A stretch of DNA of 64,000 bases from contig NZ_FOEF01000003.1 in assembly GCF_900110575.1 (NCBI RefSeq), forward strand, positions 501,689 to 565,688, written 5' to 3'. The stretch comes from Amycolatopsis saalfeldensis. GTDB lineage: Bacteria > Actinomycetota > Actinomycetes > Mycobacteriales > Pseudonocardiaceae. Shown piece after piece: positions 26,965-35,598 of this stretch (position 1 is the stretch's first letter; each line of letters opens with the position of its first letter). The notes beneath the pieces are model-generated. The model was not told the origin of the DNA, ran no database searches, and worked only from the letters and a program-made list of their open reading frames with translations. Made by a program: the position numbers and the translations under genes.

Positions 26965-27837
26965 TCACCGGCTGGTCTTCGGGTCGAGCGCGTCGCGCAG
27001 GGCGTCGCCGAACAGGTTGAAGCCCAGGCAGATCACGGCGAGCGCGATGCCGGGGAAGATGCCGGGCCACGGCGTGCGGAACAGGTACTGCTGGGCGTCC
27101 GACAGCATGATGCCCAGGCTCGGGTCGGGCGGCTGGATGCCGAGGCCGAGGAACGACAGGATCGCCTCGCCGAGCACCGCCGCCGGCATGATCACGGTGG
27201 CCTGCACGATGATCACCGGCAGCGCGTTGGGCAGCACGTGCTGGCCGAGGATCCGCCACGGCCCGGCGTGCATGGTGTGCGCGGCCAGCACGAAGTCGGT
27301 TTCCTTCAGCCGCAACGTTTCCGCCCGCACCACGCGGACCATGGTCGGGATCTGCGCGATGCCCAGCGCGACCGCGGCGTTGGCCAGGCCGCCGCCGTTG
27401 ATCGCGGCCAGCCCGACGGCGAGGATCAGGAACGGGAACGCCAGCATCAGGTCCGCCAGCCGGGAGACGATCGCGTCCAGCCAACGCCAGTACCCCGAAA
27501 GCAGCCCCAGCGGCACGCCGAGGACCACCGCGAGCAGCACCGACAGCGCGCCGACCTCCAGCGAGGCGCGGGTCCCGTAGAGCACCCGGGACAGGATGTC
27601 GCGGCCGAGGTCGTCGGTGCCGAGCCCGAAGCCGACCGTGCCGGGCTGCTGGAACGGCGTCGAGAAGTGCACCTCGGCCGGCGCGTAGGGCGCCAGCAGC
27701 GGCGCGAACACTCCGGCGACCAGCACGATCAGCAGCAGCACGCCGCCGGCCACGCCCATCGGGTTCCGCCTCAGCCGTCCCAGCGTGCGCCCGCGGACCC
27801 GGGCCGACGGAACGGGGGCGGCGGTCTCGACGGTCAT
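26965..27837 (-). CDS. Peptide ABC transporter permease, DppC type
   Basis: 290-aa inner-membrane permease with an N-terminal cytoplasmic stretch, the OppC_N segment (LGRLRRNPMGVAGGVLLLIV) and about six transmembrane helices. The EAA-like coupling loop reads ETDFVLAAHTMHAGPWRIL. The GTDDLGRDILSRVLYG motif is diagnostic of DppC/OppC. Its ATG overlaps the stop of the DppB gene (ATGA, 27834-27837), indicating translational coupling. It works with the 27834-28790 permease and the fused ATPase. Confidence 0.9.
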   Translation of the reverse strand: MTVETAAPVPSARVRGRTLGRLRRNPMGVAGGVLLLIVLVAGVFAPLLAPYAPAEVHFSTPFQQPGTVGFGLGTDDLGRDILSRVLYGTRASLEVGALSVLLAVVLGVPLGLLSGYWRWLDAIVSRLADLMLAFPFLILAVGLAAINGGGLANAAVALGIAQIPTMVRVVRAETLRLKETDFVLAAHTMHAGPWRILGQHVLPNALPVIIVQATVIMPAAVLGEAILSFLGLGIQPPDPSLGIMLSDAQQYLFRTPWPGIFPGIALAVICLGFNLFGDALRDALDPKTSR

Positions 27838-28790
27838 CGGGTCCTCCCGGAGACGCGCATGCGCGGATCGATGACGGTGTAGAGGAAGTCGACCAGCAGG
27901 TTGATCACGATGTAGGCGCTGGTGATCACCAGGACCACGGCCTGGATCACCGGGTAGTCGCGGGTGAACACCGAGTCGAGGGTCAGCTTGCCGATGCCGG
28001 GCAGGCTGAAGATCCGCTCGGTGACCACCGCGCCCGCGATCAGGCCGCCGAGCTGGAGCCCGACGATGGTGGTGACCACGATGAGGCTGTTGCGCAGGGC
28101 GTAGCGGAAGACCACCGCGCCCCGGCCGAGGCCCTTCGCCCGCGCGGTGCGGACGAAGTCGGCGGTCAGCGTCTCCACCATCGACGAGCGCGTCTGGCGC
28201 TGCACCACCGCCGCGTGCGCGAGGCCGAGGATCAGCGCCGGCAGCGCGAGGTAGTAGAGCCCGCGCAACGGTTGCTCGAACGGCGAGACGTACCCGGAGG
28301 CGGGGAACCAGCCCAGCTGCACCGACAGGTAGAGCACGGCGAGGATGCCGAGCCAGAAGGTCGGGATCGACAGGGCGAGCAGCGAGAAGCCGTTCGCGGC
28401 CCACTCCGGCCAGCGGCCGCGCGAAACCGCCGCGACCACGCCGCCGGCCATGCCCGCGAGCACGGCGATCACCATCGCGAACACCGCCAGCTGCACGGTC
28501 ACCGGCAGCGTCGCGCCGATCATCTCGCGCACCGGCGTCCCGGTCCGGACGGACTTGCCGAAGTCGCCGGTCAGCGCGTGGCCGACGAACTTGAAGTACT
28601 GCACCGGAAGCGGGTCGTCCAGGCCGAGCTGGGCGCGCACCGCCGCGATCGCCGCGGGGTCGGCCTGCTCGCCGGCCATCGCCGTCGCCGGGTCGCCGGG
28701 CAGCGCCCGCACCCCGATGAACACCACGACGGACGCGAGCACCAGCGTCAGCGCGGACTGCCAGAGGCGGTGGAACAGGTGGCGCAACAC
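27834..28790 (-). CDS. Peptide ABC transporter permease, DppB type
   Basis: 318-aa permease with six predicted membrane helices. The N-terminus LTLVLASVVVFIGVRALPGDPA is typical of DppB/OppB, as is the periplasmic loop before GDFGKSVRTGTPV. The cytoplasmic coupling loop contains DFVRTARAKGLGRGAVVFRY. It starts 3 bp after the binding-protein stop and overlaps the DppC gene, so it is in the middle of the operon. Confidence 0.9.
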   Translation of the reverse strand: MLRHLFHRLWQSALTLVLASVVVFIGVRALPGDPATAMAGEQADPAAIAAVRAQLGLDDPLPVQYFKFVGHALTGDFGKSVRTGTPVREMIGATLPVTVQLAVFAMVIAVLAGMAGGVVAAVSRGRWPEWAANGFSLLALSIPTFWLGILAVLYLSVQLGWFPASGYVSPFEQPLRGLYYLALPALILGLAHAAVVQRQTRSSMVETLTADFVRTARAKGLGRGAVVFRYALRNSLIVVTTIVGLQLGGLIAGAVVTERIFSLPGIGKLTLDSVFTRDYPVIQAVVLVITSAYIVINLLVDFLYTVIDPRMRVSGRTR

Positions 28791-28793
28791 GGC

Positions 28794-30425
28794 TCAGCCC
28801 TCCTGGTTCTGCAGGTACGCGGCCTTGCCGAGCCGCACCACGCCGTCGGAGTACACCTCGACGCCCGCGACCCGCGTGGACCGCACGGTCAGGTTCCGCA
28901 GGCGGTAGGTGTAGACGATCGGGTTCTGCTGCTGGATCAGCTGCACCGCCTGCCCGTACAGCGCGGCGCGGGCCTTGACGTCGATGCTGCGCGAGGCGGC
29001 GCCGAGCAGGTTGTCCAATGTGGACGAATGGAACCCGCCGTAGTTGCCGCCCGCGCCGGAAGAGAGGAACCGGGCGGTGTTGGCGTCCGGGTCGACGCGG
29101 CCGGACCAGCCGAGCATCAGCGCCTCGAACGTGCCGCGCTTCTGCACGTCCAGCAGCGTCGAGTACTCGACCGGCACGATCTTCAGGTCGAACCCGCCCT
29201 CGGCGACGCTCGCCTGAAGTGCCTGCGCGTACCGGAGCTGGTCCTGGGCGTTTGAGACCTGCATCGAGACGGGGTAGGGGATGGGCACCCCAGCCTCGTG
29301 CAGGAGTTGACGGGCCTTCGCGGGATCGAAGGCGGGACAGGCGTTGCTGGCGGACGAGGCGTACGGCGTCGCCGGCGCGATGGGTGAGCAGGCGGGGTCG
29401 AACCAGTTGTTGAAGACCGTGTCCACCAGCGTCTGGCGGTCGATCGCGAGGGAGAACGCCTGGCGCACGCGCGGGTCCTTGGCCAGCGGCGTGTCGATCG
29501 GCTTGGTGGGCTTGCCGACGCCGTCGACGTTGCCGGTGTTGAGCGTGATGCCCTGGTAGCCCAGCGACGGCGCCTGCAGCACCTTCAGGGCCGGGTCCTT
29601 GGCGAGCGCGTCGATGTCCTGCGGCGAGATGGTGTCGGCGACCTGGACGTCGCCGGAGCGCAGGTTCGCGGCGCGGATGTTGGCGTCGGACATGATCCGG
29701 TAGGTGATCCGGTCGAGGTGGACGTCCTTGGCGTCGTAGTAAAGCGGGTCGCGGGTGACGGTGATCGACGTCTGCGGCACCCGCCCGGCGAACTTGAACG
29801 GCCCGACGCAGACCGGGTGGTCGCCGAAGCCGTCGCCCTCCTTCGCCAGCGCCGCGGGCGACATGATCATGCCGGCGCGGTCGGCGAGCGCGGCGGTGAT
29901 CGGCGCGAACGGGCGTTTGTAGTGCAGCACCACCTGGCTCGCGTCGGTCGCCTCGATGCTCTTGACCGGCCCCATTTCGCTGGTGCGCTGGGAGGTCTTG
30001 AGCGAGAAGTGCCGCTGCAGGCTGGTCGCGACCGCCTTCGCGTCGAACGGCGTGCCGTCGGCGAACACGATGCCGGAGCGGACGCCGATGGTGACGGTGA
30101 GGCCGTCGGGGGAGACCGTGGGCAGCGTGGCCGCCAGCTGCGGGACCACGCTGCCGGCCGAGTCGAGGTCGTAGAGCTTCTCGCAGATCGTGCTCATCAC
30201 GTAGCGCGTGTAGAGCGAGCTGGAGGTGGTCGGGTCGAGGCGGTCGGGCTCCGAGGACAGGCCCATCACCAGCTCGCCCCCGTCCGCCACCCGCTGGTCG
30301 CCGACCGGGGTGCCGAAGTCGTTGTGGTGCTCGCTGCGACCGCTCACGTGCTGCACCGGCACGCAGGCCGTCAGCGTCGCCGCCGCCAGCACGGCGAGGG
30401 CCACATAAAAGGACCGGGGGGACAT
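28794..30425 (-). CDS. Substrate-binding lipoprotein of the peptide ABC transporter
   Basis: 543-aa SBP_bac_5 family receptor. A short signal peptide ends in the lipobox LTAC (Cys about residue 21), giving a lipid anchor on the outer membrane leaflet. The mature protein shows the family layout: GLSSEPDRLDPTTSS, then VRSGIVFADGTPFDAKAV, then DPRVRQAFSLAIDRQ. Start taken at the ATG at 30425; a TTG nine bases upstream is possible, and neither has a good ribosome site. First gene of the transporter operon. Its AT-rich promoter region lies at 30470-30510, separated from the gamma-glutamyltransferase gene by a terminator. Substrate is unknown; gamma-glutamyl peptides or glutathione are an inference from the neighbour. 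Confidence 0.88.
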   Translation of the reverse strand: MSPRSFYVALAVLAAATLTACVPVQHVSGRSEHHNDFGTPVGDQRVADGGELVMGLSSEPDRLDPTTSSSLYTRYVMSTICEKLYDLDSAGSVVPQLAATLPTVSPDGLTVTIGVRSGIVFADGTPFDAKAVATSLQRHFSLKTSQRTSEMGPVKSIEATDASQVVLHYKRPFAPITAALADRAGMIMSPAALAKEGDGFGDHPVCVGPFKFAGRVPQTSITVTRDPLYYDAKDVHLDRITYRIMSDANIRAANLRSGDVQVADTISPQDIDALAKDPALKVLQAPSLGYQGITLNTGNVDGVGKPTKPIDTPLAKDPRVRQAFSLAIDRQTLVDTVFNNWFDPACSPIAPATPYASSASNACPAFDPAKARQLLHEAGVPIPYPVSMQVSNAQDQLRYAQALQASVAEGGFDLKIVPVEYSTLLDVQKRGTFEALMLGWSGRVDPDANTARFLSSGAGGNYGGFHSSTLDNLLGAASRSIDVKARAALYGQAVQLIQQQNPIVYTYRLRNLTVRSTRVAGVEVYSDGVVRLGKAAYLQNQEG

Positions 30426-30469
30426 GGCGAACAAGCTACGTCGGTTTTTCCCCGACGTCGTTTCCCCGG

Positions 30470-30510
30470 TGTTAATCCGTGTTAATATCGTTATCCTTCA
30501 AAATGGCATG
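30470..30510 (-). promoter_or_regulatory. AT-rich promoter region of the peptide transporter operon
   Basis: A 40-bp AT-rich island in a GC-rich setting. GTTAAT occurs twice ten bases apart, followed by TATCGTTATCC. Read on the minus strand it gives GATAACGATATTAACAC, a plausible -10/operator zone about 50 bp upstream of the binding-protein start. The direct repeats one helical turn apart could bind a regulator. No exact -35 is assigned. Confidence 0.4.
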
Positions 30511-30516
30511 GAAAAA

Positions 30517-30541
30517 AGCGGCCCGGCGATTCCGGTCCGCT
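30517..30541 (-). terminator. Rho-independent terminator of the gamma-glutamyltransferase gene
   Basis: A 10-bp stem with one mismatch (30517-30526 with 30532-30541) and a 5-base loop, 21 bp beyond the stop codon at 30562. On the minus strand it is followed by six T residues (A-run at 30512-30517), a classical intrinsic terminator, rare in such GC-rich DNA. A TTTT on the other side makes it possibly bidirectional. Confidence 0.8.
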
Positions 30542-30561
30542 GTTTTCCGACGGTTCCCGCA

Positions 30562-32346
30562 TTATCTCCCAGCGGCGTATCCCTGCATTCCGCGGGGGTT
30601 CGCCGCGCCCGAGAGCATGCCGGTCCCCGGGTCTCGAGCGACGGCGCACAACCGGCCTTCGGACCAGGGTTCTCCCACTTCGACCACGTGTCCGCGGCTT
30701 TCCAAAGAAGCGATCACGTCGGCGCCGGCCCGCGATTCCACGGTGACCCCGCCGGGCACCATCGCACGGGGGTAGAACGAACTCGGGAAGCTGTCGGTGT
30801 GCCAGTTCGGCGCGTCGATCGCGCCTTGCAGGTCGAGTCCGCCGCGGACGTTTTCGCCCAGCGCGACGGCGAGCAGGAAATGCATGCTCCACTGGTCCTG
30901 CTGATCACCGCCGGGAGTGCCGAACGCCATTACCGGGACGCCGTCGCGAAGGGCGAGCGAAGGCGAAAGCGTGGTGCGCGGGCGTTTGCCGGGGGCGAGG
31001 GAGTTGGGCAGGCCCGGGTCGAGCCAGGCCATCTGCAGCCGGGTGCCGAGCGGGAAGCCGAGGCCCGGGATGACCGGGTTGGACTGCAGCCAGCCGCCGC
31101 TGGGCGTCGCCGCGATCATGTTGCCCCACCGGTCGACCACGTCGACGTGGCAGGTGTCGCCGCGGGTCGCGCCGTCCTTGGCGACGGTCGGCTCGCCCGC
31201 GCCCACCGGCGTGACGACGGCGCCGCCCGCCCCGACGTACTCGACATGCCGGGCCAGCCGCGGCTCGCGTCCGTCCGGGCGTCCCGGGCGCAGCTCGTGC
31301 GACGCCTTGTCACCGATCAGCCGGCGCCGGGTTTCGTTGTACTGCGGGGAAAGCAGGGTCTCCATCGAGACGTCCGAGCTGTCGCCGTACCACGCTTCGC
31401 GGTCGGCCATCGCGAGCTTCGTGCCCTCGATGAGCGTGTGGTAGTAGTCCGGCGTGGCGTAGTCCAGCTCGCCGGGCAGGAGCGCGAGCTGCTGCAGGAG
31501 CACGGGTCCTTGGCTCCACAGACCCGCTTTGGCGATGGTCCAGCCGTTCCACGTGTGCGTGACCGGGTCCTCGTACGACGCCTCGTACGTGGCCAGGTCC
31601 TGGCCGGTGAGGGTGCCGGCGTGCCGCTCGCCGGAGGTGTCCATGGTGGGCTTCGCGGAGAACTCGGCGATCGCCTCGCCGATGAAGCCCTCGCGCCAGA
31701 CCTTGCGGGCCGCGTCGATCTGCGTCTCACGGCCCGGCCCGGCCGCCTCGGCCTCGGCGAGCACGCGGCGCCAGGTGTCCGCGAGCGCGGGGTTCTTCAG
31801 CAGCGCGCCCGCCGCCGGCGCCTTGCCGTCGCGCAGGTAGAGCTCGGCCGAGCTGGTCCACTCGGTCTCGAACAGCTCGCGCACGGTCTCGACCGTGGTG
31901 CCGATCCGCTCGACCGCCGGGTGCCCGTTCGCGGCGTACCCGATCGCGTAGCCGAGGATCGTGCGCAGCGGTTTGGTGCCGTGGTCGCGCAGCAGGAGCA
32001 GCCAGGCGTCGAACGCGCCCGGGATCGCGGCGGCCAGCGGGCCGGTGCCGGGGACCAGGTCCAGCCCGAGTGAGGTGTAGTGCCCGATGGTGGCCCCGGC
32101 CGGCGCGGGGCCCTGTCCACAGAGGACCTTCGGCGCGCCGCCCGCGGGGGCGACGATCATCGGCACGTCGCCGCCCGGGCCGTTCAGGTGCGGCTCGACC
32201 ACGTGCAGCACGAAGGCGGCGGCGGTGGCCGCGTCGTAGGCGTTGCCGCCGTCCTCGAGGACCGCCATCGCGGAGGCGGAGGCGAGCCAGTGGGTGGACG
32301 AGACCATGCCGAAGGTGCCCTGCAGGGTGGGACGCGTCTGGAACAT
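30562..32346 (-). CDS. Gamma-glutamyltransferase family protein
   Basis: 594-aa Ntn-hydrolase, resembling the YwrD-type GGT branch. The precursor should self-cleave before T398 in GDTCHVDVVDR, whose Thr becomes the nucleophile of the small subunit. The later glycine pair is in PSGGWLQSN, and GTPGGDQQDQW is a family signature near the C-terminus. No signal peptide is apparent with the ATG at 32346 (M-F-Q-T-R-P), so it is probably cytoplasmic. An upstream in-frame start at 32397 would overlap the divergent regulator's promoter. It may hydrolyse gamma-glutamyl compounds delivered by the downstream peptide transporter. The divergent LysR protein is its likely regulator. Confidence 0.85.
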   Translation of the reverse strand: MFQTRPTLQGTFGMVSSTHWLASASAMAVLEDGGNAYDAATAAAFVLHVVEPHLNGPGGDVPMIVAPAGGAPKVLCGQGPAPAGATIGHYTSLGLDLVPGTGPLAAAIPGAFDAWLLLLRDHGTKPLRTILGYAIGYAANGHPAVERIGTTVETVRELFETEWTSSAELYLRDGKAPAAGALLKNPALADTWRRVLAEAEAAGPGRETQIDAARKVWREGFIGEAIAEFSAKPTMDTSGERHAGTLTGQDLATYEASYEDPVTHTWNGWTIAKAGLWSQGPVLLQQLALLPGELDYATPDYYHTLIEGTKLAMADREAWYGDSSDVSMETLLSPQYNETRRRLIGDKASHELRPGRPDGREPRLARHVEYVGAGGAVVTPVGAGEPTVAKDGATRGDTCHVDVVDRWGNMIAATPSGGWLQSNPVIPGLGFPLGTRLQMAWLDPGLPNSLAPGKRPRTTLSPSLALRDGVPVMAFGTPGGDQQDQWSMHFLLAVALGENVRGGLDLQGAIDAPNWHTDSFPSSFYPRAMVPGGVTVESRAGADVIASLESRGHVVEVGEPWSEGRLCAVARDPGTGMLSGAANPRGMQGYAAGR

Positions 32347-32404
32347 GCCTGCATCCTCGCGCGCGCGGCGGGTGTACGTCCAAGACATGTGAGACACCGT
32401 TCCG

Positions 32405-32419
32405 ATAGCGTTGTGCTAT
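32405..32419. promoter_or_regulatory. LysR-type box overlapping the regulator start
   Basis: ATAGC-GTTGT-GCTAT, a perfect inverted repeat that fits the LysR T-N11-A rule (T32406, A32418). Its right arm contains the ATG of the LysR gene (32418). There is no ribosome-binding site, so the LysR mRNA is probably leaderless and the bound regulator would cover its own start. The divergent GGT start is 59 bp away. Confidence 0.55.
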
Positions 32420-33299
32420 GGAACGCCGTCAGCTGGAGTATTTCGTCGCGATCGTCGAGCACGGCGGCTTCACCCACGCCGCGAAGGCACTGCGGGTGGC
32501 GCAGCCCTCGTTGTCGCGCGCGATCGCCAAGCTGGAGCACGAGCTGGACGTCGAGCTGTTCCACCGGGTCGGCCGCAACGCCGTGCTCTCCAGCGCGGGC
32601 CAGCTGATGGCCGACCGCGCCCGCCTGGTCCTGCGCGACCTGGACGCGATGCGCGCGGCGGCCCGCGCGGTCGGCGACGGCCTGGTCGGCCGGGTCGACG
32701 TCGCCGCGACCTCGTCCTCGGCGCTGGAGCCGGTGATCAGCATCATCGCCGAACTGCGGGAACGGCATCCCGGCGTGCTGGTCAGCACCTCTTCGGCCCT
32801 GTCCGCGGCCGAGGTGGTGGCCATGGTCCTGCAAGGCCGCTGCGAGGCCGGGGTCTGCGGCAGCGCCGAGCGCCCGACCGGCCAGGGCCTGGTCGCCCAC
32901 CATCTGCGGGACGAGGAGTTCCTGCTGGTCGCGCCACCGGGGACACGCCTCGGCGGGGACGGCACCGTCGCGTGGGAAGACCTCGAAGGCATGCGGTTCG
33001 TGGTGACCAAGCCGGCCACCGCGGTGCGCGCGCTGTTCGACCGGCTGGCCGCGAGCGTCGGCGAGGTCTCCATCGCGGCCGAGGTGGGTGACCGCAGCGT
33101 GGTCCTGCCGATGGTCCTGCGAGGCATCGGCGCCGGCCTGATGCCCGACGGCTGGGCCGACCTGGCCCGCCGGGCCGGCGCCGAGGTCTACCGCTTCTCC
33201 CCACCGGAGCGGCTGCCGCAATGGCTCGTGCACCGCACCGGCCCGATCACGGCCGCGACCCAGGCATTCCTGGACACCACCCTGGCCCGGCCTGCCTGA
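32418..33299 (+). CDS. LysR family transcriptional regulator
   Basis: 293-aa LysR-type regulator. The winged helix-turn-helix spans about 1-60 (LEYFVAIVEHGGFTHAAKAL, VAQPSLSRAIAKLEHELDVE). The C-terminal periplasmic-binding-like effector domain starts near residue 92 (GRVDVAATSSSALEPV). The ATG at 32418 lies inside a T-N11-A palindrome. It is divergent from the gamma-glutamyltransferase gene, the usual arrangement for a LysR protein and its target. From 33300 to 33584 follows a 285-bp spacer with no recognisable gene, presumably holding the promoter of the protease gene. Confidence 0.88.
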   Translation: MERRQLEYFVAIVEHGGFTHAAKALRVAQPSLSRAIAKLEHELDVELFHRVGRNAVLSSAGQLMADRARLVLRDLDAMRAAARAVGDGLVGRVDVAATSSSALEPVISIIAELRERHPGVLVSTSSALSAAEVVAMVLQGRCEAGVCGSAERPTGQGLVAHHLRDEEFLLVAPPGTRLGGDGTVAWEDLEGMRFVVTKPATAVRALFDRLAASVGEVSIAAEVGDRSVVLPMVLRGIGAGLMPDGWADLARRAGAEVYRFSPPERLPQWLVHRTGPITAATQAFLDTTLARPA

Positions 33300-33584
33300 G
33301 GGCCTGGACTGACCGCTTGGGTTGCCCGACAAGGTCGCCTTCGCCGCGCCCCACTCAGGTAAGGAGCCCCGGCCCGAACACGGCCCCGCCACCGTGGACG
33401 GGTACCGCCGTTCAGCGGAGCAACCACCGTCGCAGCGGCTTCCATCGGCCTACGACGGAAGTCGCGTTCTTCCTTTACCGACCATCGTCGGGTACCGGGT
33501 AATCACTCACAGCCGTGAAAGTGGGCGCGTCCTTCACCGTCCCCGTCACCGCGTGGCCCGGCCCGCGGTTGGAGGTAGATCCCA

Positions 33585-34286
33585 GTGCGCAAAGCCCGTG
33601 TCGCCGCGGTTCTGTCCGGAGTGGCCCTGTTCTCGCTGGCCGCGGCCGGGACCTCGGTCGCCGCCCAGCCGTACATCATCGACGGCGGCAACGCCGACTC
33701 GCTGCACGGTGCGGCCCGGATGTTCGCCGGCGGCCAGGAGCTCTGCTCGGCGACCATCATCGCGCCGGACTGGATCCTCACCGCGCGGCACTGCACCCAG
33801 GGCGCCGACGGCCAGCAGATCAGCTTCCACGTCGGCAGCCTCGACCAGACCCAGGGCACCTCGGTGAACGCCACCGAGGTCCACGAGTCGACCGACGCCG
33901 ACATCTCGCTGGTCAAGATCGACCAGCAGGTGCAGACCGATTACGCGCCGCTGGGCAGCGCCGGCGACGTCAAGGTCGGCGACGAGGCCCAGGTCTACGG
34001 CTGGGGCGCGACCTGCACCGACAAGCCGGAGATCGAGTGCCAGTCGCAGCAGCTGAAGGTGGCCAAGGTGAACGTCACCTCCATCGACTGCCCCGACGGC
34101 GCGGCCGGCACCTCGGTCTGCGCGAACCGCGGCGACGGCATCACCGCCGGCGGCGACTCCGGCGGCCCGATGTACGCCAACGGAAAGCAGGTCGGCGTCG
34201 CCTCGACCAGCGACCGCCAGTCCTACACCGCCTACATCAACGTCACCCTCTACCGCGACTGGATCTCCTCGGTCGCGGGCGTCTGA
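33585..34286 (+). CDS. Secreted trypsin-like serine protease (S1)
   Basis: 233-aa exported chymotrypsin-fold protease. The signal peptide is about residues 1-27. The mature start is near IIDGGNADSLHG rather than a canonical IVGG, so activation may not follow the classic zymogen route. The catalytic triad is H69 (TARHC), D106 (DADISLVKI) and S192 (GGDSGGP). Three further cysteines could form the usual disulfides. The GTG start is well supported by GGAGG at 33571-33575. The S1 pocket position before GGDSGGP is not clearly acidic, so trypsin specificity is uncertain. A strong hairpin terminator follows. Confidence 0.92.
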   Translation: MRKARVAAVLSGVALFSLAAAGTSVAAQPYIIDGGNADSLHGAARMFAGGQELCSATIIAPDWILTARHCTQGADGQQISFHVGSLDQTQGTSVNATEVHESTDADISLVKIDQQVQTDYAPLGSAGDVKVGDEAQVYGWGATCTDKPEIECQSQQLKVAKVNVTSIDCPDGAAGTSVCANRGDGITAGGDSGGPMYANGKQVGVASTSDRQSYTAYINVTLYRDWISSVAGV

Positions 34287-34301
34287 GCCACGTTTTCCAG
34301 T

Positions 34302-34334
34302 GCCGGTGCCGGGTTTTCCGGCGCCGGCACCGGC
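34302..34334 (+). terminator. Hairpin terminator after the protease gene
   Basis: Perfect 10-bp stem GCCGGTGCCG (34302-34311) with CGGCACCGGC (34325-34334), 16 bp after the protease stop and followed by GTGTCTCCTTTT. Confidence 0.75.
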
Positions 34335-34409
34335 GTGTCTCCTTTTGTCGGACCCCTCCGCTACGGTCGTGCGGACCGGACGAGCCGATCTCGAGGAGGA
34401 CCGGGAAAC

Positions 34410-34802
34410 GTGACCGAAGCCGCCGTCCCGCTGCGCGTGCTGTTCTGCATCGGGGTCAACCAGAACTTCTTCGACCTGCCCACCGACGGCATCGGCGTGG
34501 TGTGGCAGGCCTTCTCCGCCATGCTGCGCGACCTCGCGGCGCTGGACGGGGTCACGGTGCTCGGCACGATCGACGACGATCAGCACATGGTCGGCCCGTC
34601 CGCGGCCTGGCCGTGGACCTGTTACGTGCTGGCCGATGTCGCGGACCAGCCGACCGTCGTGCGGGCCTGCAACCTGTTCCGCACCACCCCGGTCGGCGAG
34701 CACGCGCTCTGGCGGTACATGCGGATCGAGGCGCGGATGGGCCGTGAGCTGGCCATCCCGGCCGCCGTCACCTCGTCGGACTCCGCGGCGGGGGACCGGT
34801 GA
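34410..34802 (+). CDS. Small IacB-like protein
   Basis: 130-aa soluble protein with the GTG start at 34410 (GAGGAGG upstream). It opens with LRVLFCIGVNQNFFDLP and contains VVWQAFSAMLRDLA, WPWTCYVLADV and RTTPVGEHALWRYMRIEARM. This resembles IacB, a protein of unknown biochemical role encoded in indole-3-acetate degradation clusters, based on my recollection of the family. The stop overlaps the start of the following SDR gene (GTGA, 34799-34802), so the two are translationally coupled, and iac clusters also include an SDR (IacE). No other iac genes are nearby, so the pathway here is unproven. Confidence 0.45.
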   Translation: MTEAAVPLRVLFCIGVNQNFFDLPTDGIGVVWQAFSAMLRDLAALDGVTVLGTIDDDQHMVGPSAAWPWTCYVLADVADQPTVVRACNLFRTTPVGEHALWRYMRIEARMGRELAIPAAVTSSDSAAGDR

Positions 34803-35545
34803 CGGCGTCGCGGGTCGCGGTCGTGACGGGCGCCGCGCGCGGGCTCGGCCGCGTGATCGCCGGGCGGCTGCACGAGCAGGGCTATCGCGTCGTGCTGACC
34901 GACCGGGCGGACGAGGCGGTGCGCCGCGCCGCGAACGAACTCGACCCCGGCGGCACGACCGCGCTGGCGCTCCCGCTCGACGTGCGAGACAAGGCGGCGT
35001 TCGAACGTGCCCGGGACGAGGCACACCGTCGCTGGGGCCGGATCGACGTGCTGGTCAACAATGCGGGAATGTCCACAGTGGAGCCACTGATGGAGATCAG
35101 CCCGGAGAGCTTCTCCGCCGTGGTGTCGGCCAACCTCGACGGGGCGTTCCTCGGCAGCCAGGTCTTCGGGGCGTATTTCGCCGAACGGGGCGCCGGCCGG
35201 ATCGTCAACGTCGCCTCGCTGGCCGGGCAGAACGGCGGGACCGCCACCGGTGCGCACTACGCCGCGGCCAAGGGCGGGGTCGCCACGCTGACCAAGGTGT
35301 TCGCGCGCGAGCTGGCCGGGCGCGGGGTCACGGTGAACGCCGTGTCACCCGGCCCGCTCGACCTGCCGGTGGTGCACGAGTCCGTGCCCGCGGACCGGCT
35401 CGCGGAGATCAAACGCTCGATTCCCGTCGGCACGCTGGGCTCACCGCTGTTCGTGGCCGACATGGTGGCGCTGCTCGCGGCGGAGCACGCCGGCTTCGTG
35501 ACCGGCGCCTGCTGGGACGTCAACGGCGGCCTTTACCCGCGCTAA
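34799..35545 (+). CDS. Short-chain dehydrogenase/reductase
   Basis: 248-aa classical SDR. The cofactor motif is TGAARGLG (10-17). NNAGMS follows beta-4, the catalytic Ser is in NVASLAG, and the Y-x-x-x-K pair is in HYAAAKGG. D36 after beta-2 (VVLTDRAD) suggests NAD(H) preference. The C-terminus DVNGGLYPR is normal for the family. The GTG start overlaps the preceding gene's TGA. Likely acts on the same substrate as its partner gene; the substrate is unknown. Confidence 0.9.
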   Translation: MTASRVAVVTGAARGLGRVIAGRLHEQGYRVVLTDRADEAVRRAANELDPGGTTALALPLDVRDKAAFERARDEAHRRWGRIDVLVNNAGMSTVEPLMEISPESFSAVVSANLDGAFLGSQVFGAYFAERGAGRIVNVASLAGQNGGTATGAHYAAAKGGVATLTKVFARELAGRGVTVNAVSPGPLDLPVVHESVPADRLAEIKRSIPVGTLGSPLFVADMVALLAAEHAGFVTGACWDVNGGLYPR

Positions 35546-35598
35546 AGCCTTCACCTCGGCCAGTCGCCGGGGGTATTCTGGGCTGCGGGTGAGCAGCA

